Shown piece after piece: positions 22,163-31,901 of a stretch of DNA of 64,000 nt. The DNA comes from Triticum aestivum. Its lineage: Eukaryota; Streptophyta; Magnoliopsida; Poales; Poaceae. The position numbers and the translations under genes were made by a program. Positions within the stretch are counted from its first letter, which is position 1; each line of letters begins with the position of its first letter. The notes beneath the pieces are model-generated. The model did no database searches, was not told the DNA's origin, and saw only the letters and a list, made by a program, of their open reading frames with translations. The DNA is taken from the NCBI RefSeq assembly GCF_018294505.1, contig NC_057795.1, positions 522,231,184 through 522,295,183 of the forward strand, written 5' to 3'.

Positions 22163-22976
22163 CACTACAAAAAAAGACACATCCGTGACATTTTGAGTCG
22201 AACAATTTTTTTTCTGTCATACATATGACACTTCTATGACGATAATTGTGACAAAACCTGATATCATCATAGATGTGGTGGGCTCCTACTTCTATGACAA
22301 AAAATCATGACAGAAAATGGGCTTTTCGTCCTGGGTGGGCCGGAGATGCAGTTGCATGACATTCTTTGGGCCGTCCATGACAGAAAAAACCATGGTAGAA
22401 GCGAGGGAGAGGAAAATTTCGGGGAGTTCCTGGTTACAGTGGGAGGTCGGGGGCCGAGCGATGCGCGTTTCTCTCGTACACATACGCGTGTGTGTGTGAG
22501 GCGTTGGCTCTAACTGAACCCGAGCGAGGAGTTGGGCTCTAACTGAACCCGAGCGATTGCACTGCAGGCTACGCGTTACTGAACCCGAGCGATTGATCAA
22601 TGGCTGTTAACTGAACCCGATCGAGTGATTCCTTCGCTACTGCTGCTAACTGAAGCCAATCGATGCTGCCTTTCTGGATGAACAGTGAGTGTTGCGGGGG
22701 AGGGGGGGTTGGATGAACAGTGAGCGGTGGCGTTGCCTCTGGATGAACAAGACCCCGTGGTGTGGAGGGCTGGATGAACAGGACGACCCCGTGGAGGGCT
22801 GGATGAATAGTAGACGATGGAGGGGTGCCCGTGGAGGGGTGGTTGAACAGTAGTCGGTGGAGTAGCACGCGGTGGAGTCTGGATGAACAGGAGCCCATGG
22901 AGGCTGGAGGAGGCTGACGGTAGCCCATGGAGGCTGGAGGAGGTCAACGGTGGAGATGAATAATATCCCGTGGAGT

Positions 22977-23280
22977 CCCGTTTTGCGGTACGCCACACCC
23001 CTCTCGATGAACAGAACTCCCGTTTAGACCGTAGCGCTCCAACACAAGTCCATTTTGTCCGTTTTGCGGTACGCCACACCCCTCCCGATCAACAGGACCC
23101 CCGTTTCGACCGTAGGAGGTCCGTTTCATCCGTTTTGCGGTACGCCACACCCCTCCCGATCAATAGGACCCCCGTTTCGACCGTAGGAGGTCCGTTTCGT
23201 CCGTTTTGCGGTACGCCACACCCCTCCCGATCAATAGGACCCCCGTTTCGACCGTAGGAGGTCCGTTTCCTCTATTTAGC
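22977..23280. repeat. 71-bp subterminal tandem repeat of CACTA 1
   Basis: Four to five units with TTTTGCGGTACGCCACACCC, CTCCCGATCAA(C/T)AGGACCC and CGTTTCGACCGTAGGAGGTC, spaced about 71 bp (unit heads near 22979, 23059, 23131, 23202). CACTA 2 has the matching array at about 44745-45060. Confidence 0.8.
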
Positions 23281-23513
23281 GGTACGCTAGGCCTCGTTTC
23301 CATCGCCTGTTCCGTCCAAGCCCTCCCGATGAACACGACGCATTCCGTTCCGACCCAGCCGGTTGGCTCCCACGCGTTCCATTGCCTCCCGATGAACACG
23401 ACGCATTTCGTTGCCTCCCATGAACACGACGCATTCCGTTGCCTCTCCATGAACACGACAACGACGCTGTTTCTCCGTTCCGTCCCAGCCATGTACACGA
23501 GCCCTAGCCGTAC

Positions 23514-24344
23514 TATCGGTGTTCTGGGAACGGGGGTCCCCAGACTTGCTTGCCTGCGGCCTGCCGCGTGGCTCAAGCAGTGGCCCAGTGCGGCCCACCT
23601 TCATCAACTCAAGCTCAAGACCCTCATGAGGGGCCAAGCCTCGCGGGGCGGATGACAGGAAGCTTCCTCAGGAGAAACCTAGTCAGGCAGGCTCGTGAGG
23701 AGGCGGAGAGATCAAGGTAGGGGTACCTTGCGAGGTGTCCGTGACGCAGTGTCCTTGTTTCCTCTTTGGTGCAAAGGGTGCAAGCACAGGCCAAGGCATC
23801 AGGCAAAGGCTACCGTTTTGGTGAAACAAGACCAAGACCAACAGAGCAGTAAGATGGAGGTCACCGTGGAGACCAGACAGCGTCACCGTCAGAGTCTTTG
23901 ACAGTCGAAGACCAACTTTAGTCAGGATAAGTGTACTAGATGTTCCCCTTCAAAATGGCCAATTGTTGGCGCCCTTCCCGCTCAATATTTGGGAAGATGT
24001 TCCCCTTCTCTCTATATATTGGGCTAGCCACCATACTATAGGGGACATCTCGAATCGACCCCTCAAAAGGAACACCACCACCACAAGAACAACCCTCGCG
24101 AGGCTGTTCTTCCTTTGTACTGTTCATCATCATCCCCTAAGGCAATCAACCACACCACACACTGGAGTAGGGTATTACACCACAATGGTGGCCTGAACCA
24201 GTATAAACCTTGCGTCCCCCATGTGCTCATGATTCTCGTCTATATTCTTTGCGAGGCTTCGGGACGTGATTTGGTAGAGGAGAGATCTTCGCATGCACCC
24301 CAGAGTTCGAACCTCAAGGGTCTGCCGGAACCCGAAATCCGACA
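23514..24344 (+). repeat. 5' LTR of gypsy A (831 bp)
   Basis: Starts TATCGGTGTTCTGGGAACGG (first G changed to A) and ends CCGAAATCCGACA. It is 44 bp shorter than its partner, because the stretch between GTCCGTGACG and CAGTGTCCTTG lacks the segment present at about 31255-31296 in the 3' LTR. It contains CTCTATATATTGGGCTAGCC near 24010, a TATA-like core for the sense transcript. Confidence 0.9.
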
Positions 24345-24362
24345 TTTGGCACGCCAGGTAGG
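24345..24362 (+). other. primer-binding-site region of gypsy A
   Basis: TTTGGCACGCCAGGTAGG follows the 5' LTR directly. Element B has the same site as TTTGGCGCGCCAGGTAGG. This is the position of the tRNA primer site; the matching tRNA was not determined. Confidence 0.6.
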
Positions 24363-24407
24363 GGGGCGCCGGATCTCTCCCTATCAACGGCCCGCTCTCC
24401 ATCAACC

Positions 24408-25448
24408 TTGTGCTTCGCCCTCATGGCAGGCAGCGCGTCGCCTGCTCCGGCTGCAGGAGCCAGCGCTGGGCCCTGGGGGCTCCAAGCTTTGATCCCCGCC
24501 TTGCGACGGGTGCGGTGGCCGAACAAGTTCAAGCCAGAGATGCCGCCGCGCTACAGCGGCGCGGCAGATCCTCTAGCTTTCCTGCTAGCATATGAGGAGG
24601 CCATCCTGAAGGCCGGGGGCGATGACCGGGTCATGGCCAACTGGTTGCCCATGGCGCTCACCGGCGTGCCGCGCATGTGGTTGCTCCACCTGCCAGCGTC
24701 TTCAGTGGACTCATGGGAGGAGCTGCGCGGCCTCTTCCTCACCCATCACGCAGCGCCGGTGCTCCCGGTCATCGCGGCACTCCTTGGTGGCTCGCAAGCC
24801 CCACCCATGAGTCGCCACATCAAGCCGTTCGTCCGCCAGGTAGGCTCTGCCCTGACTCGTAGCCCGGCTCCTCCGGGTTGGGCGTCACCCAAGGCTGACT
24901 TGACCTTCAGCTTGGATGATCACCCCACCAACACTGCTTGCTCGGGCGTACTCCCGATGTTGTGTACTCCTACCATCTGCCTGGTGGCCATCACCAGGAC
25001 CCTCGTTGACGGTGGGGCCGGCCTCAATGTGCTCTCAATTGAGGCCTTCAGCCTCCTCCACGTGCCGCTGGAGCGACTGCGACCCAGCCAGCCCTTCTCG
25101 GGCGTCAGGGGCAGCCCTACCGGCTCTCTGGGGCAGATCCGCCTCCCGGTGACGTTCGACACCCAAGCCAACTTCCGCACGGAGCTGGTCGACTTTGACG
25201 TCGCCCACATCAGCCTCCCGTACAACGCCATCTTCGGCTACCCAGCTTTGGCCCAGTTCATGGCAGCAACCCACCCAGCTTACAACCTGATGAAAATGCC
25301 CAGGAGCAGTGGTGTCCCCACCATAGCCGGAGATGCGAAAGATGCCCTGCAGGCGCTCAAGCTCGCTTCCAGGGCAGCCGCAGCAGTGCAGCCCGCAAGA
25401 GCCAATCCCCTCAAGGCTAAGGGGGCTGCGCCCACGAAGAAGAAGTAG
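24408..25448 (+). CDS. gag-protease fusion of gypsy A, nucleocapsid deleted (346 codons)
   Basis: One open frame joining a shortened gag to the protease. Residues about 30-110 are the gag core (RWPNKFKPEMPPRYSGAAD, RVMANWLPMALTGVPRMWLL, SSVDSWEELRGLF). There follows a short linker (LLGGSQAPPMSRHIKPFVRQ) and then the protease from about residue 180 (LVDGGAGLNVLSIEAF, IRLPVTFDTQANF, YNAIFGYPALAQF). The Cys/His zinc-knuckle region found in element D is missing. Element B has the same LLGGSQAPP linker, so the deletion is older than both insertions. The frame ends in TAG after a Lys-rich run at 25440. Without a nucleocapsid part the protein probably could not package RNA. Confidence 0.75.
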   Translation: MCFALMAGSASPAPAAGASAGPWGLQALIPALRRVRWPNKFKPEMPPRYSGAADPLAFLLAYEEAILKAGGDDRVMANWLPMALTGVPRMWLLHLPASSVDSWEELRGLFLTHHAAPVLPVIAALLGGSQAPPMSRHIKPFVRQVGSALTRSPAPPGWASPKADLTFSLDDHPTNTACSGVLPMLCTPTICLVAITRTLVDGGAGLNVLSIEAFSLLHVPLERLRPSQPFSGVRGSPTGSLGQIRLPVTFDTQANFRTELVDFDVAHISLPYNAIFGYPALAQFMAATHPAYNLMKMPRSSGVPTIAGDAKDALQALKLASRAAAAVQPARANPLKAKGAAPTKKK

Positions 25449-26333
25449 CTGTTCACCTAAGACAAAGCACAGACAAGGAAAGTACCAGTCGACGAGGATG
25501 GGTCCTCCGGCGCCACCTTCACCATAGGCGCCAACCTAGATCCTGAGCAAGAGGAGGCACTGGTGAAGTTCCTGCACACGAACAAGGAGGTGTTCGCATG
25601 GGAACCCAAAAAACTGGCAGGGGTCCCCAGGCAGGTGATCGAGCGTCACCTGAATGTCTGTCCCAACATGCGCCCAGTGAAGCAGAAGGCAAGGCGGCAG
25701 TCCACCGAGAAGCAAGCTTTCATCGTCCAAGAAACCTGCAAGTTGGAGGTAGCGGGAGTCATTCGCGAGGTTCGCTATCTGGAGTGACTGGCGAACCCTG
25801 TCGTTGTGCCGAAGAAAGGGGGAAGGAGCGCATGTGCGTCGATTTTACCAACCTCAACAAGGCCTGCCCACAGGATCCGTTCCCGCTCCCCCGCATCGAC
25901 CAGATCGTCGACTCTACTGTTGAGTGCGACTTGCTGTGCTTCTTGGATGCCTTCTCGGGCTAGCACCAAATAAAGATGGCGGTCGAAGATGTGGAGAAGA
26001 CGAATTTCCTGACCCCGGGCGAGGTGTACTGCTACACCTGCATGCCGTTCGGATTGCGCAATGCGTGCGCAACCTTCCAGCGGCTGATGCACATCGCATT
26101 AGGCCGGCATCTCGGGAGGAACATTGAGGCTTATGTCGATGACATAGTGGTAAAGTCTCAGGAGGCAAAGATCCTGGGACCTGGAAGAAACCTTCGCGAG
26201 CCTGCATGAAGTGGACTTGCGGCTCAACCCAGAGAAGTCTGTGTTCGGTGTTCCCTCTGGCAAGCTTTTGGGCTTCCTCGTGTCCCATAGAGGGATTGAG
26301 GCTAACCTGTAGAAGGTCAAGGCAATTGAAGAC
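25449..26333 (+). pseudogene. reverse transcriptase of gypsy A, with stops
   Basis: RT domain in the expected place after the protease. Visible blocks are RPVKQKARRQSTEKQAFI, KERMCVDFTNLNKACPQDPF, DLLCFLDAFSG, CMPFGLRNACATFQRLM and the catalytic YVDDIVVKS at 26132. In-frame stops interrupt it near 25786 and at 25962, a frame change near 25820, and more after YVDD around 26207 and 26310. The core motifs survive as words but the polyprotein cannot be made. Confidence 0.85.
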
Positions 26334-27761
26334 ATGAGTCTGCCACAAACTCTCAGGGAAATGCAGAAGCTTATCGGGCAGGTAACTGCGCTTGGGTGCT
26401 TCATCTCCAAGCTAGGGGAACGCGCTTTGCCCTTCTTCAAGCTAATGAAGAGGAAGGGCCCGTTTGAATGGACCCAAGGGGCTCACGAAGCATTTCAAGA
26501 TCTCAAGAAGTACCCGACCAGCCCTCCAGTGATGGTAGCGCCACGTTCACAGGAGCCCCTGGTGCTTTATCTCGCCGCCACACCATACTCCGCCAGCGCA
26601 GCTCTGGTGGCCGTCCGGGAGGAGCGCCGAACCAAGACCGCACCAGTTGCGGCAACCACAGGGCAGGAAGGCCCCTCAAGGGTCACACCCTTAGCAGATA
26701 CAAGTCAGCCTCAGCAAGGAGGCGTCCTCGCAGCTGAGGGGGCTCCACTAGTTGGTCAAGAGCTGGGGACTCCTGCGCCTCAGGAGACGCATGACTCGCT
26801 GGAGGGTGCGGACTCCGTTGCTGCGCCCGCCCTCGTCGAGCATCCCATGTACTTCGTTAGCACAGTGCTGAGGGACGCAAGGGCACGGTACCCCATGCCT
26901 CAGAAGCTCCTGCTCGCGCTGTTGGTGGCCTCACGGAAGCTGCACCACTACTTCCAGGGTCATCCAATCAAGGTCGTCTCAGCATACCCATTGGAAAGGG
27001 TGCTCAGGAGTCCCAACTCAGCGGGAAGGGTCGCCGAATGGAACATCGAACTGCAAGCATTTCAGCTGGAGTTCAGCACGACTAGGGTCGTTAAGGGGGC
27101 CGCACTCGTAGATTTTGTAGCAGAATGGACAGAAGTGCCAGGACTTGAAGCAGGCGAGGACCGATCACTTTCCCCAGGAAGTGAAGTGCTAGATGGCTGG
27201 GTTATGTACTTCGACAGAGCTTTCTCGCGACATGGCGCAGGGCCCGATGCGGTGCTCATATCCCCCACTCAGGACAGGCTTTACTACGCCGTGCAACTCT
27301 GTTTCCAGCATGGAGAAAAGGTTTCCAATAATATAGCAGAATATGAGGGGCTGATAGCGGGCCTGAAAGCTGCGGTGGCCTTGGGGGTAAAGCGCCTCGT
27401 CATCAAAGGAGATTCACAACTCCTCGTCAACTTCTCCAACAAAGTGTATGAGCCGAAGGACGAGCACATGGAGGCTTATCTAGCAGAGGTTCGCAAAATT
27501 GAGAAGCAGTTTTGGGGTTTGGAGTTGCAGCATGTGCCCCACGGTACCAATCAGGAAGTTGACGACATCGCGAAAAGGGCATCCAGGCGGCTGCCTCAGG
27601 AGCCCGGAGTCTTCGAAGAGAGGCTCTTCAAACCCTTAGCGGTGCCACCACCATCAGGAGCGGCTCAACCTCGGGCGGAGCTCCCACAACCGCCTGCCTC
27701 GGGAGATCTGGCCCATGGACCGACCTCAGGAGCATGCTTGCTCCTAGCGCTGGAGCCTTAG
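26334..27761 (+). CDS. RT C-terminus and RNase H of gypsy A (475 codons open)
   Basis: Longest open part of the A polyprotein. It starts in the RT thumb/connection (LPQTLREMQKLIGQVTALG, GPFEWTQGAHEAFQDLKK) and passes a Gln/Pro/Thr-rich linker at about residues 100-160. It then runs through a second RT-like tether (YPMPQKLLLALLVASRKLHH) into RNase H: WVMYFDRAFSRHGAG (first Asp kept, next G changed to R), NNIAEYEGLIAGLKAA (Glu), VIKGDSQLLVNFSNK (Asp) and HGTNQEVDDIAKRAS. The ATG is arbitrary, since this is an internal piece of gag-pol. Confidence 0.82.
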   Translation: MSLPQTLREMQKLIGQVTALGCFISKLGERALPFFKLMKRKGPFEWTQGAHEAFQDLKKYPTSPPVMVAPRSQEPLVLYLAATPYSASAALVAVREERRTKTAPVAATTGQEGPSRVTPLADTSQPQQGGVLAAEGAPLVGQELGTPAPQETHDSLEGADSVAAPALVEHPMYFVSTVLRDARARYPMPQKLLLALLVASRKLHHYFQGHPIKVVSAYPLERVLRSPNSAGRVAEWNIELQAFQLEFSTTRVVKGAALVDFVAEWTEVPGLEAGEDRSLSPGSEVLDGWVMYFDRAFSRHGAGPDAVLISPTQDRLYYAVQLCFQHGEKVSNNIAEYEGLIAGLKAAVALGVKRLVIKGDSQLLVNFSNKVYEPKDEHMEAYLAEVRKIEKQFWGLELQHVPHGTNQEVDDIAKRASRRLPQEPGVFEERLFKPLAVPPPSGAAQPRAELPQPPASGDLAHGPTSGACLLLALEP

Positions 27762-28976
27762 GAGGGATGTTGGACCATGGAACTCAAGAGCTACTTGGTG
27801 CAAGGGACCTTGCCGGAGAAGGAGAAAGACGCAGAATGCATGGCGCGGTAGGCCACGCCATACTGCATTCAAAATGGAGAGCTTTACCGAAAGCAACCGA
27901 ACGATGTATCCCTATGTTGCATTTCCAGAGAACAAGGAAGGAGCTGTTGGCAGACATACACGACGGAGACTCTAGGCACCACTCGTCATCACGAACCCTC
28001 GTTGGCAAGGCATTCTGCAGCGGGTTCTACTGGCCCATAGCGCTCAACGACGCCGTCGAGCTGGTGAAGGCTTGCGAAGCCTGCCAATTCCACGCCAAGT
28101 AGATCCATCAGCCGGCTCAATGCCTGCAGACCATACCCCCCTCATGGTCGTTCGCGGTTTGGGGGCTGGACATCTTGGGTCCGTTTCCTCGGGCGCTAGG
28201 GGGCTACCGCTACCTCTACATTGCCGTCGACAAGTTCACCAAGTGGGCTGAGGTGGAAGCTGTCCGCACCATCCCAGCAGGCTCCACAGTCAAGTTCATC
28301 AAGGGCCTCGTGAGCCAATTCGGGGTGACTAACCGCATCATCACCAACGACGGTTCGCAGTTCACCAGCAATCTCTTTCAAATGTATTGTGCTAATCTTG
28401 GAATGCAGATATGTTACGCTTCGGTGGCACACCCTCGGAGCAATGGCCAGGCTGAGCGAGCCAACGCGGAGGTCCTGAAGGGCCTCAAAACCAGGACCTT
28501 CAAGAAGAAGCTAGAGGCCTGCGGCAGGGGCTGGTACGACGAGCTCCAGTCTGTGTTGTGGTCTATCCGCACGATCGCAACCAAGCCAACTGGAGAAACC
28601 CCATTCTTCCTCGTCTACGGAGCTGAGGCCGTCCTCCCTCACGAGGTCAGGCATCGCTCCGTTAGGGTCCTGGCGTTTGATGAGGCGCAACAGGACACCA
28701 TGCGGGGGACAGATCTTGTGCTGGGGAAGGAACGCCATCGTGAGGCCACGCTGCGGGCGGCAAGATACCAACAGGCGCTGCGACGATACAACTGCCGCAA
28801 CATCTGCCCCAGGACTCTCAAACGGGTCCTCTCTAGGGAGGGGCTGCACAAGCTCTCTCCTATGTGGGAGGGTCCGTTCAAGGTTGTTCATGTTTCCAGG
28901 CCCGGCTCCACGCGCCTGGAGACCCAGGAGGGGGTGCCCATCCCGAACGCGTGGAACATTTAACACCTCCGGAGGT
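27762..28976 (+). pseudogene. integrase of gypsy A, second catalytic Asp displaced
   Basis: Zinc-binding part at 27955-28102 (HDGDSRHHSSSRTLVGKAF, CEACQFHAK) ends in a TAG. The core at 28175-28963 is open for 262 codons from FPRALGGYRYLYIAVDKFTK, with the first Asp in GLDILGPFP just upstream. The second catalytic site reads ITNDGSQF where ITDNGSQF is usual, as element B has. The Glu lies in GQAERANAEVLKGLK. The C-terminal PMWEGPFKVVHVSRPG is the GPF-type tail. The N/D swap alone would probably disable strand transfer. Confidence 0.83.
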
Positions 28977-29005
28977 TCTACCCTTGAGCGACTTAGTGCT
29001 TGTGG

Positions 29006-29168
29006 AAAGGGCCCAGAACCTGTGAAGAAGGCCAATGCATGTGAAGCTTGTCGCTTTGGGAAAAGGCCCGGTGCCTGTGAAGAAGGCCAATGCCTGTGAA
29101 GCTCGCCCCCCCCCTCAAGAAAAGGCCCGGTGCCTGTGAAGAAGGCCAATGCCTGTGAAGCTCGCCGC
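29006..29168. repeat. 55-bp minisatellite in gypsy A (about 3 units)
   Basis: Reverse-strand version of the D and B arrays: CCTGTGAAGAAGGCCAATGC and GTGAAGCTTGTCGC / GTGAAGCTCGCC repeats, flanked by GCCCGTGACACTCTCACGTA. It lies directly after the integrase end. Confidence 0.85.
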
Positions 29169-29931
29169 CCGTGACACTCTCACGTAATAATGAGTTGGGG
29201 TTGTACACGCCCCGGAGTCTCCGGAGTGCCGCCCCTGGGCCTCGGGGGCTCCCGCCGACGCCCACTAGCAGCACTTAGCTACGCATTGGTGAGAAGACGT
29301 CGAAGGCTAGATTAGGTGCCGGACGCGGCTTTTCATTAGCTTTTTGCAGTTGGCTAGTTCTTCTTTGTTTGAAATTTTAGTTGGAGTTGCTTTCGGTGTT
29401 GTGCGGCCTGTGTTTTACGTCTTTGTCGTTCACCTGGACCTTCTTTCCTTTCGCAACCCTCATGAGGGAGGCTGCGCGGGCACCCTCGCGAGCGTCTCCT
29501 GGTCTAATTTCGTGAGGTTCCTCGACCTAAGTTTGTAGGGGGAGCACCCCTCCCGGTCAATGCCCCATGGGCATCACGACGCGAACGCTGGGCCCGAGCT
29601 GACCGCCCCCGGCCGCAACCGGAGGCTGAAGCCTAACCCTAAGGCAAGTTTCTTTTTGCAGGCCTCGAGACCCATGACAAGGCCTCTGGCTGGAGCCTCC
29701 CGAGGCTGGTGCCGCAACAAACCCCTCCTACCGAGCGAAGTTGTTCCTACGCCTAAGCACACAGCACCATAGCACGGCATGGAAATGATAGAAATAGCAT
29801 GATCATTAAAACCAACAGTCTAGCACGCCCCCGCAGGGCTCCATACTCCTCCCTCTACACAGATAAAACAAAATGGGCACGGCTCGCCCAGTGACAGCAC
29901 GAGGGAGAAGATCTGGATCACCCTCTGGAGC
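29169..29931. other. spacer between minisatellite and antisense ORF in gypsy A
   Basis: Corresponds to 4721-5450 of element D. It starts with the conserved GAAGACGTCGAAGGCTAGAT block and contains AACCCTCATGAGGGAGGCTG. No gene seen. Confidence 0.6.
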
Positions 29932-30691
29932 TCAAGCGGTCCCCTCTTCACGCTTCATCAGGGCATGGCGGTGGGACGATCCGCCTCCCCCTTGAAGCGA
30001 GCGTGACGGCACGACGGCTGGTTGCAGCCGTCGCTAGAGGAACTGCCGTCGGATGGGGAGTCACCGGAGCTTGGCGAGCTGCGGGCGCTGCCAGGCGCAT
30101 GCCCGCCCTCGTCTTCGCCGCTGCCGTCGTCGTCGCCTTTGGGGCAGCACCCGACACGACAGCCATCTCCTCCAAACACCCTCACGAAGAGGGTGGCGTC
30201 TCCATCGAACTTGAAGTGGAGAATGCATCACTGGCCTAGGCCACGCGCGCAGGCAAACATCTGCCAGCCACGAGTCAGCGCCATGTTCCCGGCGACGGAT
30301 AATTCCACCGCCACCCAAGAGTCCCTGCTACAGCAGCCGTCTGCCTGGAGCCAGAGCCTGCCCGTGGCACTAGCTGGCAGCTCGCCGGCGAAGAAGCGGG
30401 GGAGCTGAAGCCAAGTACAGGCCGGATCCTCCGACCAAACGACGAACTCCGGCAACATGTCCGCCGAGTGAAATCAAGGGCGAGGAGGCCGCGTAGCCAC
30501 GACGCGTCTCCCCCTACCGTTCAAGTGGCCTACACCGAGCGAGGGGCCTCCGCCGAGGCCTCAGGCAGTCTTTATAGGAGTCGAGGGATGCTACCGGGGC
30601 GGCCCTGACCACGCTTGGCTGGAGGGGAGTCAGGCCCCTCCCGGCGGGCCTTCCCCTTCTCCGCCACCGAAAACCTCTTCGGGGGCGCCAT
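29932..30691 (-). pseudogene. antisense AT-hook/B3-like ORF of gypsy A, decayed
   Basis: Homologue of the intact ORF at 3941-4720. ATG at 30691 reads MAPPKRFSVAEKGKARREG, then the AT-hook region as KRGQGRPG (core RGRP changed to QGRP) and a stop soon after. The B3-like part survives at 30228-30458 as LPEFVVWSEDPA, LQLPRFFAGELP and ALTRGWQMFACARGLGQ. A further piece at 29958-30185 reads MRVFGGDGCRVGCCPKGDD and a Ser/Asp/Gly-rich tail. The last codons before the TGA at 29932 read LMKREEG, like VKREMESS in D. Several frameshifts and at least two stops. Confidence 0.75.
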
Positions 30692-30774
30692 GGGACGCGA
30701 CGAGCCAAGGGGGAGAAGTGAAGAAGAAGAGGCAGGGCAAGGAGAGACAGACTAGAAGGGCACGCACCGTTCCG

Positions 30775-30782
30775 TACTTATA
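30775..30782 (-). promoter_or_regulatory. TATA box of the antisense ORF in gypsy A
   Basis: Minus strand TATAAGTA in the context CGGCTATAAGTACGGAA, 84 bases before the ATG at 30691. It matches the block at 3880-3887 in element D, including its flanks. Confidence 0.58.
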
Positions 30783-31021
30783 GCCGGAGGAGGCCAACCA
30801 TCGGCCTCGATGATCACAGGTAATCATGACTGATTTTGCATGCAGGGACTTGTCATGTGAAACGGTTGCCGAGGCGTCATGGGGAAACGGAGACGCCCAC
30901 GTCCAATCAACCGCCACACGGCGCCCAAGGCCGCAGGATGTTGGGGCCCGCGGCGCTTCGCACTTGCCCCTTCGCTTCTCTGCTAAGCCAAGTCCAGGCG
31001 CGCCTTGGACCCAGGGGCTAC

Positions 31022-31896
31022 TGTCGGTGTTCTTGGAATGGGGATCCCCAGACTTGCCTGCCTGCGGCCTGCCGCGTGGCTCAAGCAGTGGCCCAGTGCG
31101 GCCCACCTTCATCAACTCAAGCTCAAGACCCTCACGAGGGGCCAAGCCTAGCGGGGCATACGACAGGAAGCTTCCTCAGGAGCAGCCTCGTCAGGCAGGC
31201 TCATGAGGAGGCGGAGAGATCAAGGCAGGGGTACCTCGCGAGGTGCCCGTGATGCAAGCCATGACGATCGAGGCCAGGCGGGTGCCGGCCTGTGCAGTGT
31301 CCTTGTTTCCTCTTTGGTGCAAAGGGAGCAAGCACAGGCCAAGGCATCAGGAAAAGGCTACCTTTTCGGTGCAACAATACCAAGACCAACAGAGCGGCAG
31401 AATGGAGGTCACCGTGGAGCCCAAGATGACGTCACCGTCAGAGTCTTTGACAGCCGAAGACCAACTTTAGTCAGGATAAGTGTACTAGATGTTCCCCTTC
31501 AAAATGTCCAATTGTTGGCGCCCTTCCCGCTCAATATTTGGGAAGAGGACCAGGGCCTCTCTCTATATATAGGGCTAGCCACCATAGTATAGGGGACATC
31601 TCGAATCGACCCCTCAAAAGGAACACTACCACCACAAGAACATCCCTCGCAAGGTTGTTCTTCCTTTGTACTCTTCATCATCAGCCCCTGAGGCAATCCA
31701 CCACACCACACACTGGAGTAGGGTATTATACCACAATGGTGGCCTAAACCAGTATAACCCTTGTGTCCCCCGTGTGCTCTATGATTCTCGTCTAGATTCT
31801 TTGCGAGGCTTCGAGACGTGAGTTGGTAGAGGAGAGATCTTCGCGCCCACCCCAGAGTTCGAACCTCAAGGGTCTGCCGGAACCCGAAATCCGACA
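31022..31896 (+). repeat. 3' LTR of gypsy A (875 bp)
   Basis: Starts TGTCGGTGTTCTTGGAATGG after the purine-containing tract CCCAGGGGCTAC and ends CCCGAAATCCGACA. A TATA-like CTCTATATATAGGGC lies near 31560, at the place matching CTCTATATATTGGGC in the 5' LTR. Followed by target duplication CGTAC. Confidence 0.92.
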
Positions 31897-31901
31897 CGTA
31901 C

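Larger units (their letters stand above)
23514..31896 (+). mobile_element. complete Ty3/gypsy element A (8383 bp), TSD CGTAC
   Basis: LTRs 23514-24344 and 31022-31896 flank gag-protease, RT, RNase H and integrase in gypsy order, a short minisatellite and an antisense ORF. The 5-bp duplication CGTAC is at 23509-23513 and 31897-31901. Removing one copy restores continuity of the CACTA host: the flanks GTTCCGTCCCAGCCATGTAC and GCGAGTAGGCATTCGAGACC are contiguous in CACTA 2 near 45207-45252. The 5' LTR starts TA instead of TG. Many stops and a gag deletion make it inactive, yet it is younger than CACTA 1. Confidence 0.93.

Noticed and set aside
22597..23655. ORFs of 100-160 codons in CACTA subterminal repeats (also 44333-45181)
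   Set aside because: Produced by tandem repeats lacking stop codons; residues follow the DNA repeat and no transposase motif is present.
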